DNA of 7,181 nt, from positions 1-7,181 of the forward strand of contig JAFQND010000144.1 in the NCBI GenBank assembly GCA_017396055.1. The letters run 5' to 3'. Of this stretch, positions 1 to 5,319 are shown piece by piece. The notes below the pieces were generated by a model. That model had not been told where the DNA came from. It ran no database searches and saw only the letters and a list, made by a program, of their open reading frames with translations. Source of the stretch: Oscillospiraceae bacterium (lineage in GTDB: Bacteria > Bacillota > Clostridia > Oscillospirales > Ruminococcaceae). The first letter of the stretch is position 1; the number at the start of each line of letters is the position of its first letter. The position numbers and the translations under genes were made by a program.

Positions 1-21
1 TCCCCGCCCGTTGTTTTTATG

Positions 22-42
22 TTCGGATGAGCCGAATTTCGG
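22..42. repeat. Overlapping small palindromes (TTCGG / CCGAA / TTCGG)
   Basis: Three five-base arms lie in a row: TTCGG at 22-26, CCGAA at 32-36 and TTCGG at 38-42. The middle arm can pair with either neighbour, giving two mutually exclusive hairpins: a 5 bp stem with a 5 nt loop, or an 11-base odd palindrome. The stretch lies downstream of the iolB stop codon, next to the larger palindrome at 48-66, and probably belongs to the same intergenic element. No coding signal is visible. The stems are short, so this could be partly chance. Confidence 0.4.
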
Positions 43-47
43 AATAC

Positions 48-66
48 GGGACGGGAGACCCGTCCC
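48..66. repeat. GC-rich palindrome at the 3' end of the operon, probable dispersed repeat
   Basis: GGGACGGG (48-55) and CCCGTCCC (59-66) form a perfect 8 bp stem around the 3-base loop AGA, flanked on the right by CTACAAAAAT. The hairpin lies about 20 bases past the iolB stop codon on the minus strand. It is very stable, but neither strand has a T-run directly after the stem, so it is not a classical intrinsic terminator. It could still stop or slow polymerase, or protect the mRNA 3' end. The sequence resembles GTAGGGGACGGG-type palindromes that I recall as scattered between genes in gut Clostridia; that is memory, not a search. The first ten bases of the window (TCCCCGCCCG) may be one arm of a further copy cut by the window edge. 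Confidence 0.55.
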
Positions 67-86
67 CTACAAAAATTATCCCGTGA

Positions 87-872
87 TCAGGCGTTCAGCC
101 ACTTATGAGCTTCTTCGGTGGTCATGAAGAAGCCGCGGTTTTCACCGGCCATGACCCACAGATAGTAGTTGTTGTAGCCGGGAGCGCAGCAGAAGGGATG
201 ATAGCCGCGGGGGATCTCAACAGCATCGCCGTTCTTGACGGTATAGGTCTCGTCGATATCGCCGCCCTTGGAGTAGACTTTCTGAATACCAAAGCCTGCT
301 TCCTTGTCGAACTCGTAGTAGTAGTACTCCTCGAGGATACCTTCGATAGGCATGTTGTCTTCGTCATGCTTGTGGGGAGGATAGCTTGCCCACTGGCCGC
401 CTTCAACGAAAGCTTCGCCGATGTAGATCAGGTTGGCGGTCACGCGCTCGTCAACGACGAAATGAGCCTCACGCTGCCAGCCGGGTTTGCCCAGGTGCTT
501 GATGATGACGTCTTCGGGGTTGATCAGAACGGGCTCGCAGTCCAGCTCGGAGGGAGACTTGCAGACAGCGATGGTGACATCGGTCACAGCGGTGATGGTA
601 TAGGGAGTGTCATGGGGAATATAAACAGCGGTAGCTGCGCCCTCAAAGGGGTTCATGCGCTTGCCGATGTTCTCATAGTCAAAGCCCTCGCCCTTGACAG
701 AGCATTTGCCGCCCAGCAGGATCAGAGAGGTCTCTTTGCCCTTTTCAGCGAAGGAGACAGACTCGCCGGGATGAAGTTTTACCATGGTCAGCTCCAGCAT
801 TTCGAGAGAGCTGTTTTCCTTGGTGATGATCTCTTCGGTGCCATAGGCACGGTCCCATGTCTTTTTCAGCAT
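87..872 (-). CDS. iolB: 5-deoxy-glucuronate isomerase IolB (cupin)
   Basis: The IolB/KduI cupin family isomerises 5-deoxy-D-glucuronate to 2-deoxy-5-keto-D-gluconate in the cytoplasm, a middle step of myo-inositol breakdown. The protein is 261 residues from the chosen start, close to the usual 265-275. Seen in the sequence: the second-cupin metal motif PPHKHDED with H167 and H169, the acidic LEEYYYYEF segment (E181, E182), and the IPRGYHPFCCAPGYNNYYLW block with H225. By comparison with KduI, the two histidines, one glutamate and the last histidine should bind the metal. An ATG three codons upstream (881) sits directly on the ribosome binding site AGAAAGGA, with no spacer. The ATG at 872 lies 8 bases from it, so it is the better start. 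This is the last gene of the five-gene operon, 15 bases after the kinase stop. The family call is firm; the substrate is inferred from the family. Confidence 0.9.
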   Translation of the reverse strand: MLKKTWDRAYGTEEIITKENSSLEMLELTMVKLHPGESVSFAEKGKETSLILLGGKCSVKGEGFDYENIGKRMNPFEGAATAVYIPHDTPYTITAVTDVTIAVCKSPSELDCEPVLINPEDVIIKHLGKPGWQREAHFVVDERVTANLIYIGEAFVEGGQWASYPPHKHDEDNMPIEGILEEYYYYEFDKEAGFGIQKVYSKGGDIDETYTVKNGDAVEIPRGYHPFCCAPGYNNYYLWVMAGENRGFFMTTEEAHKWLNA

Positions 873-880
873 GATAGTCA

Positions 881-888
881 TCCTTTCT
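881..888 (-). promoter_or_regulatory. Ribosome binding site deciding the iolB start
   Basis: Read on the minus strand, AGAAAGGA follows directly on the kinase stop codon and ends 8 bases before the ATG at 872. The alternative ATG at 881 overlaps its last base, which is too close for initiation. This is the weakest ribosome binding site of the operon junctions and the only one not of the TAAGGAG form. Confidence 0.65.
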
Positions 889-1790
889 TAAGCTCGTTCG
901 TTCAGGAATTTCTGTACCTGTTCAAATGTGGGTGCGCCGTCGCGGGCGCCCACTCTGGTGCATTTCAGAGCGGAAACTGCGCTGGAGAAGCGGCAGCATT
1001 CCGCGATCGGATAGCCCTTACAGAGGGCTGCGGCGAAAGCGCCGTGGAAGACGTCGCCGGCTCCGTTGGAATCCACTGCCTCCACAGGGAAGGCGGGATA
1101 GGAAACGATCTTTTCGCCGTCATAGAAGATACCGCCCTTTTTGCCCTGGGTGATGACCACGGCTTCGGGGGAGTAGCGGCGGTAAAGTTCCTTTGCTGCT
1201 TCTTCTGCAGTGGCACAGCCGGTGTGACCCAGCGAGAATTCCTCAGAAGGGATCAGATAATCCGCATAGGGCAGCAGGGCTTCGATACCCTGATACAATC
1301 CGCCGGCGTCATAAAGCACCTTCACGCCGTTTTCACGGGCGAATTTCGCCGCTTCCACCGCACAGGCAAGGTCATTGCCGTCGACCATGAGGATCTCGGC
1401 GTTTTTGATGGCCTCTTTCTGTGCATCGTTCAGCACAGTGCCCGGCAGGGTGCCGCGGTCGAAGATGCAGGTGCGGGTGGCAGCTTTTTTGTTCAGAAGA
1501 ATAAAGGAAGTGAAGGAGGTAAAGCCGGGCTTTACTTCGATCAGGGAGGTGTCGACGCCGAAACGTCCGAAGTCCGCCATCAGGAAAGCTCCTGCGGCGT
1601 CATCGGTCAGGTCGCCCAGAAAGGCGGCCTTTTCACCAAGTTTTGCGGCGGCGACAAGTCCGGTGGCACAGGGTCCGCCGCCCGACTGGACGGTGGACTC
1701 TGCACGCATTTTGGTATCTTCGGGAGGAAAACCGTCGGTGACCATCAGGGTGTCGCAGACGACGGCGCCGATGCCAACGATCTTGTTCAT
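888..1790 (-). CDS. PfkB/ribokinase-family sugar kinase (IolC-like role by context)
   Basis: A cytoplasmic ATP-dependent sugar kinase of 300 residues, the normal PfkB length. The N-terminal substrate-side signature is SGGGPCATGLVAAAKLG (residues 36-52). The C-terminal PfkB signature is VDSNGAGDVFHGAF (239-252), with D246 as the expected catalytic base and GAGD as the anion hole. In an inositol operon this slot is IolC, which phosphorylates 2-deoxy-5-keto-gluconate. However, classical IolC has a GGSPAN-type motif, whereas GGGP is more typical of ketohexokinase-like and sulfofructose-kinase-like members, so I leave the symbol blank. The start at 1790 has AAGGAGT five bases upstream. An in-frame ATG at 1820 would overlap the aldolase gene and lacks such a site. 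The start lies 10 bases after the aldolase stop, and the gene is co-transcribed with its neighbours. Confidence 0.88.
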   Translation of the reverse strand: MNKIVGIGAVVCDTLMVTDGFPPEDTKMRAESTVQSGGGPCATGLVAAAKLGEKAAFLGDLTDDAAGAFLMADFGRFGVDTSLIEVKPGFTSFTSFILLNKKAATRTCIFDRGTLPGTVLNDAQKEAIKNAEILMVDGNDLACAVEAAKFARENGVKVLYDAGGLYQGIEALLPYADYLIPSEEFSLGHTGCATAEEAAKELYRRYSPEAVVITQGKKGGIFYDGEKIVSYPAFPVEAVDSNGAGDVFHGAFAAALCKGYPIAECCRFSSAVSALKCTRVGARDGAPTFEQVQKFLNERA

Positions 1791-1795
1791 GGAAG

Positions 1796-1803
1796 ACTCC
1801 TTA
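1796..1803 (-). promoter_or_regulatory. Stop-embedded ribosome binding site of the kinase gene
   Basis: The minus-strand sequence TAAGGAGT contains the aldolase stop codon TAA and the ribosome binding site of the kinase in one string, five bases before the ATG at 1790. It fixes the kinase start and suggests that ribosomes ending on the aldolase re-initiate on the kinase. Confidence 0.7.
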
Positions 1804-2628
1804 CAGAATGGTGTCGGCACGGAGCAGCTTCATCTTGCTCAGTGCGAAGTTCTTGACGGCTTCAACGGGACCTCTCATGAACATATCGATACCGACCAGC
1901 TCGCGGGAGGTGGCAAAGCCTTCGTCCAGGAAGGAATAGCACAGGTCGGTGCCGAAGTTGATCTTCTTGATGCCGGCATCGATAGAGGCCTGGATCTGAT
2001 CATCGGGCACGCCGGAGCCGCCGTGGAGGACCAGAGGAAGACCGGTGGCCTCGGAGATCTCTTTGATGCGGGCGATGTTCAGAACGGGAGCCTGTTTATA
2101 GCGGCCGTGTGCGGTGCCGATGAGAACTGCCAGTGCGGCAACGCCGGTCTCTTTGACAAAGCGGACAGCTTCGTCGGTTCTGGTGTGCTCGGTGGAAACA
2201 CCGTCTTTTGCTGCGCCGATATGGCCCAGCTCACCTTCCATGGGGACGCCGGCGTGGGCACAGAGCTCACAGGCTTCCCTGGAAGCGGCGATGTTTTCTT
2301 CGAGGGGCAGGGTGGAGCGGTCCAGCATAACGCCGGTGCAGCCCCAGTGCAGGGCACGCATGACCTCGGGCAGACCTGCGCCGTGGTCCAGATGGACACA
2401 GACGGGAACGGTCGCCTTTTTGGCAGCGGCCAGCATGATGGCGGTCAGATAATAGCCGTTGTCGCTGTCGAACAGGCGGCTGTAGCCCTGCAGGATAACG
2501 GGGGAGTTTACCTCCTCTGCAGCGGCGATGACGCCCATGACAGTCTCCATGTTATAGACGTTGAAAGCGGGGACAGCGGCTTTTTTATCCTTGGTCAGAG
2601 CGAGGATCTCAGCAAGATTGACAAGCAT
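1801..2628 (-). CDS. Class II (zinc) ketose-bisphosphate aldolase, IolJ-like
   Basis: A cytoplasmic metal-dependent aldolase of the FbaA/GatY/IolJ family. All key family residues are visible: VHLDHG with catalytic D81 and zinc ligand H82, MEGELGHIG with E133, LIGTAHGRYK with zinc ligand H174, LHGGSGVPDD with zinc ligand H202, and the phosphate-binding stretch KKINFGTDL (221-229). At 275 residues it matches the short form of the family (about 280-290), not the longer E. coli FbaA type. Family members cleave fructose-1,6-bisphosphate, tagatose-1,6-bisphosphate or, for IolJ, 6-phospho-5-dehydro-2-deoxygluconate to dihydroxyacetone phosphate and malonate semialdehyde. The kinase and IolB next door favour the last, but the sequence alone does not settle the substrate. 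The ribosome binding site GGAGGAG, five bases before the ATG, directly follows the TAA of the Fe-S gene. Confidence 0.88.
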   Translation of the reverse strand: MLVNLAEILALTKDKKAAVPAFNVYNMETVMGVIAAAEEVNSPVILQGYSRLFDSDNGYYLTAIMLAAAKKATVPVCVHLDHGAGLPEVMRALHWGCTGVMLDRSTLPLEENIAASREACELCAHAGVPMEGELGHIGAAKDGVSTEHTRTDEAVRFVKETGVAALAVLIGTAHGRYKQAPVLNIARIKEISEATGLPLVLHGGSGVPDDQIQASIDAGIKKINFGTDLCYSFLDEGFATSRELVGIDMFMRGPVEAVKNFALSKMKLLRADTIL

Positions 2629-2640
2629 CGTTTCTCCTCC

Positions 2641-3726
2641 TTAGCAGTGTTCCCACAGGAAGACTTCGAGAGACTTGACGGGCAGGGTGCCGACAGCCTT
2701 CAGAGCGTTATAGGAAGTGGGACAGGCGGTGATGACCATGGAAGCACCGGTGGAGATGGCTTCGGGCATACGGCGGGCAGCCATGAGAACGGTCAGGTCG
2801 GGGCGGTAAAGGCCGATGGTGCCTTCGCCGCAGCTGATGGCTTCTTCGCCGTGACGGTACATATCCTTCAGAGCTGCGCAGGCCTTGATCAGTGCTCTGG
2901 GAGCCTCGGTCTCATGCAGCTCGCGGGCCAGACGGAAGGGATCCTGATAGGTGACGGTCTCTTCGGAGGCGGTGAAGGTCAGTTTGCCCTCGTTCATCAG
3001 ACCGAGAACATAAGCGGGGAAGGTGCGGACGTCGGCGTTCAGCTCGATGCCCCATTCGCGGTATTCACGCAGGAACATCTTGGCGCTGTCGGGAGACAGG
3101 GCGACGACGGTCTTTGCACCGAAGGCGTTGATCTTTTCAGAAGCAGCGGCAGCAAACTGTCTTGCTTCTTCGGCGGGGCCGACGATATCGGCAAAGTCCA
3201 TGCCGCAGTCGGGCTCAGACTTCATAACAGCGAAATCGACGCCGGCTTTTTTCAGCAGTTTGATGGCAGCGACAGCGCTTTCGGGAGCGAGGGAAGCAGT
3301 GTTGCCCAGGAACAGCAGGGTCTCGGCCTTTTCGGGCAGAGAAGCGATCTCGCTGAGCAGAGCCTCATCGGTGACGGGGCCGTAGGCGGAGCCTTCTGCT
3401 TCGATCTTGTCCAGCAGGTCGTTGATGTAAGCGGGAGCGATATCTGCAGCCAGAGCTTCCATACGGGCGTTCTTGGTGAAGGGCAGGGGATCAAAGCCGG
3501 TGCAGCACTGGGTGGTGCAGGCGCCGCAGAGAGCGCACTCATAAACCACTTCAGCCATGTCAGCGGTATAGTTAAAGCCTCTTGCCACCATGGAGATCAG
3601 CTCAGCGCGGGCACGGGCGTTGTTGGCCTCGTTGCCGGTGACCATGCCGACGGGGCAGACGTGCCGGCACATAAAGCAGAACCGGCAGTTATCGACGGTG
3701 TGTTTATCCTGATCGTTGATGTACAT
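2641..3726 (-). CDS. (Fe-S)-binding electron-transfer protein, GlpC/LutA/HdrD-like, with degenerate CCG motifs
   Basis: A 361-residue partner of the upstream flavin oxidase. Two ferredoxin-type cysteine sets are intact: C14-x2-C17-x2-C20-x3-C24-P and C64-x2-C67-x2-C70-x3-C74, enough for two [4Fe-4S] clusters. The C-terminal two thirds follow the outline of the two CCG domains found in GlpC, GlcF and HdrB/D, but most CCG cysteines are gone. The first repeat has DCG at 173-175 and SPDS at 211-214 where CCG and CPxC are usual. The second has YQDPF (260-264), SCGEG (298-302) and CPTS (335-338). No signal peptide or membrane segment is seen, so the protein is probably cytoplasmic or peripheral to the membrane. 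It likely takes electrons from the FAD oxidase and passes them to an unknown acceptor. The start at 3726 has AGGAGG eight bases upstream, fused to the oxidase stop codon. The acceptor and substrate are unknown. Confidence 0.85.
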   Translation of the reverse strand: MYINDQDKHTVDNCRFCFMCRHVCPVGMVTGNEANNARARAELISMVARGFNYTADMAEVVYECALCGACTTQCCTGFDPLPFTKNARMEALAADIAPAYINDLLDKIEAEGSAYGPVTDEALLSEIASLPEKAETLLFLGNTASLAPESAVAAIKLLKKAGVDFAVMKSEPDCGMDFADIVGPAEEARQFAAAASEKINAFGAKTVVALSPDSAKMFLREYREWGIELNADVRTFPAYVLGLMNEGKLTFTASEETVTYQDPFRLARELHETEAPRALIKACAALKDMYRHGEEAISCGEGTIGLYRPDLTVLMAARRMPEAISTGASMVITACPTSYNALKAVGTLPVKSLEVFLWEHC

Positions 3727-3739
3727 CTGTTGCGCCTCC

Positions 3740-5164
3740 TTACAGTCCCAGCTTGAAGGGATTCATGATGCCGTTGGGGTCGAGCTCTTTCTTGATGCCG
3801 GTCATGACCTGCATGGCAGGACCGTACTGTTCGCGCATCAGCTTGCCCAGTTTGACGCCGACGCCGTGATGGTCGTTGACGACACCGCCGTTGGCCAGAG
3901 CTGCACGGACACCGGTGTACCAGATGTTGTTGTGCAGTCTGAGAGCTTCATGAGGATCCTGGGGAGGATTGTCGACGATGAAGCGGTCGTAGATCATTGC
4001 GCCCCATTCGTACCAGTGAGAGAAGTGAGCGATAAATCTTGCCATGGGGAAGTTGGTCTCGATGGCTTCCTTCATTGCCCAGTAGATCTTTTCGATGTTG
4101 GAGTAGGTGGCGATGGAGTCCATGGTGCCGAACATCTGGGGGATATCCATCATATGGCCGGGATAGAAGAAGGTGATCTTTTCCTTCCACCACTTTTCGC
4201 CGTATTCGCTGCCCAGATCTTCTGCGCCGTATTTGTTGAAGATATCGAACAGGACTTTCTGTTCAACAGCAACGATGTCCTTCATGCCTTCGAGAGCCAG
4301 GTTCATGAAAGCACCCTTCTTCTCGACGCCGACGATCTTCTTGATCAGGGAAACGGTCTCAGCCTCGTCGTACAGACGCATAACGGAGGGCTTGATCTTG
4401 GTCAGCAGTTCCTTGCCGGCGGCAAAGGCGCTGGTCAGATCCTTGAACAGGAAAGCGCGGAACCAGCGGCACTCGGGCTCTTCGTAAATGCGCATCTGTG
4501 CCTTGGTGATAACGCCCAGGGTACCCTCGGAACCGATGAAGATCTGGTTCAGGTCGGGGCCTGCAGCATGTTTGGGAACGGGGGAGGTGTTGATGATGTC
4601 GCCGTTGGGCAGAACGACTTCCATGCTCAGGCACATGTCATCGATCTTGCCGTATTTGGTGGAGACAACGCCGATACCGCGGTGTGCCAGGAAGCCGCCC
4701 AGAGTAGAGCAGTTCTGAGAGCTGGGGTAATGCATGGTAGCATAGCCGCGCTCGTTGGCGTACCATTCCAGATGGGTGTGGATAGCGCCGGTGCCGGATT
4801 CCATATACATCGAGTCGGTGTTGAACTCGGTGATCTCGTTCATCCGCTTGGTGTCCAGCACGATGCCGCCTGCCAGAGGCAGAGCGCCGCCCTGGGTACC
4901 GCCGCCGCCGCCCCAGGTGGTAACGGGCATTTTGTAGTAGTTGGCGATCTTCAGGACATTGGAAACTTCCTGAGCATTTTTGGGGCAGACAATGATGTCA
5001 GCCTCGGGGGGAGTCATACCCCGGTCAGCCCACATTCTGGACAGCCAGAAATAGTCGATACCGTGGATGATCTTGTCAGCCTCTCTGGTGGAGCAGTTGG
5101 CGCGGCCTACCGCGTCCTCCAGTTCGTTTTGGATCATGTCGAACATGAAACCTTTGAGTTGCAT
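3740..5164 (-). CDS. FAD-linked oxidase/dehydrogenase (VAO family, GlcD/AGPS-like)
   Basis: First gene of the operon, 474 residues. The PCMH-type FAD domain is clear: PPEADIIVCPKNAQEV (52-67), the FAD pyrophosphate loop GGGGGTQGG (85-93), NCSTLGGFLAHRGIGVVSTKYG (151-172) and IFIGSEGTLGVITKAQMRI (208-226). The C-terminal cap ends with NDHHGVG (430-436), at the place of the active-site histidine motif of the family, and with the usual tail LDPNGIMNPFKLGL. The segment HFSHWYEWGAMIYDRF recalls alkyl-dihydroxyacetone-phosphate synthase-like members as well as glycolate and D-lactate oxidases. Such enzymes oxidise a 2-hydroxyacid or polyol carbon and hand electrons to a partner, here probably the Fe-S protein encoded 13 bases downstream. 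No signal peptide is present. The start at 5164 has AAGGAGAGG a few bases upstream. The substrate cannot be read from the sequence; a sugar acid, a cyclitol or a C3 hydroxyacid from the same pathway is possible. Confidence 0.85.
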   Translation of the reverse strand: MQLKGFMFDMIQNELEDAVGRANCSTREADKIIHGIDYFWLSRMWADRGMTPPEADIIVCPKNAQEVSNVLKIANYYKMPVTTWGGGGGTQGGALPLAGGIVLDTKRMNEITEFNTDSMYMESGTGAIHTHLEWYANERGYATMHYPSSQNCSTLGGFLAHRGIGVVSTKYGKIDDMCLSMEVVLPNGDIINTSPVPKHAAGPDLNQIFIGSEGTLGVITKAQMRIYEEPECRWFRAFLFKDLTSAFAAGKELLTKIKPSVMRLYDEAETVSLIKKIVGVEKKGAFMNLALEGMKDIVAVEQKVLFDIFNKYGAEDLGSEYGEKWWKEKITFFYPGHMMDIPQMFGTMDSIATYSNIEKIYWAMKEAIETNFPMARFIAHFSHWYEWGAMIYDRFIVDNPPQDPHEALRLHNNIWYTGVRAALANGGVVNDHHGVGVKLGKLMREQYGPAMQVMTGIKKELDPNGIMNPFKLGL

Positions 5165-5171
5165 ACCGTCC

Positions 5172-5179
5172 TCTCCTTT
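5172..5179 (-). promoter_or_regulatory. Ribosome binding site of the lead oxidase gene
   Basis: Minus-strand AAAGGAGA(GG) lies about six bases before the ATG at 5164. It is a strong site on a short AT-rich leader of about 30 bases. Confidence 0.65.
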
Positions 5180-5186
5180 TCAGAAC

Positions 5187-5228
5187 TTATTTTCAAAAAT
5201 ATATTATCACAAATGAAAATAAATTTCA
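5187..5228. promoter_or_regulatory. Possible operator: three TGAAA half-sites over the operon promoter
   Basis: TTATTTTCA (5187-5195) and TGAAAATAA (5214-5222) are a perfect 9 bp inverted repeat with an 18-base gap that brackets the -10 box. The right arm also forms TGAAAATAAATTTCA (5214-5228), a second dyad overlapping the -35 box. A repressor bound here would block the promoter. AT-rich DNA gives chance palindromes, and no regulator gene is in the window, so this is a candidate only. Confidence 0.4.
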
Positions 5229-5229
5229 A
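5201..5229 (-). promoter_or_regulatory. Sigma-A-type promoter of the oxidase-iolB operon
   Basis: On the minus strand the -35 box TTGAAA (5229-5224) and the -10 box TAATAT (5206-5201) are separated by exactly 17 bases. TGA directly before the -10 gives an extended -10. Both boxes match five of six consensus bases. Transcription should begin near 5194, giving a leader of about 30 bases before the ATG at 5164. No other strong promoter was noticed between the five genes, so all are probably read from here. Confidence 0.75.
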
Positions 5230-5280
5230 TAGCTTTTGCGAAGATTTTACTGATTTTCGGGAAATTTTCTTTATTAATAG

Positions 5281-5312
5281 AAAAAAGCCCTGCTGTTTGA
5301 AAACAGGGCTTT
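5281..5312 (-). terminator. Intrinsic terminator of the lipoprotein gene
   Basis: Read on the minus strand, AAAGCCCTG and CAGGGCTTT form a perfect 9 bp stem (5312-5304 with 5292-5284) around an 11-base loop. The T-rich end of the stem runs into TTTTTTCTATTAAT. The hairpin begins eight bases after the stop codon at 5320. It separates the lipoprotein transcript from the oxidase operon, whose promoter lies just downstream. Confidence 0.92.
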
Positions 5313-5319
5313 GGAAGAT

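Noticed and set aside
48..66. The 8 bp GC-rich hairpin as an intrinsic terminator for iolB
   Set aside because: Neither strand has a T-run after the stem. It may still affect the transcript end, but the sequence does not support a classical terminator.
1788..1820. Upstream ATG at 1820 as the kinase start
   Set aside because: It would add ten residues not typical of the family, overlap the aldolase 3' end, and lacks a ribosome binding site. The ATG at 1790 has TAAGGAGT at good spacing.
105..1856. 583-codon open frame on the plus strand opposite iolB and the kinase
   Set aside because: It is in exact codon register with the antisense of both genes and arises because they lack TTA, CTA and TCA codons. 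It has no recognisable domain, and the minus-strand proteins are clear.
1375..3756. 793-codon open frame on the plus strand opposite the kinase end, aldolase and Fe-S gene
   Set aside because: It has the same cause, being codon-aligned antisense of the aldolase and Fe-S genes. Its Gly/Asp/Val-rich composition is the mirror of the real proteins' codons.
2641..5164. Naming the oxidase and Fe-S pair as glycolate oxidase (glcD/glcF) or glycerol-3-phosphate dehydrogenase (glpC)
   Set aside because: Only family-level similarity is visible, the active-site and CCG motifs differ from those enzymes, and the neighbours point to another pathway.
5214..5228. TGAAAATAAATTTCA as a CcpA catabolite-repression (cre) site
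   Set aside because: The cre consensus needs a central CG within 14 bases. This dyad is 15 bases with an AT-only centre.
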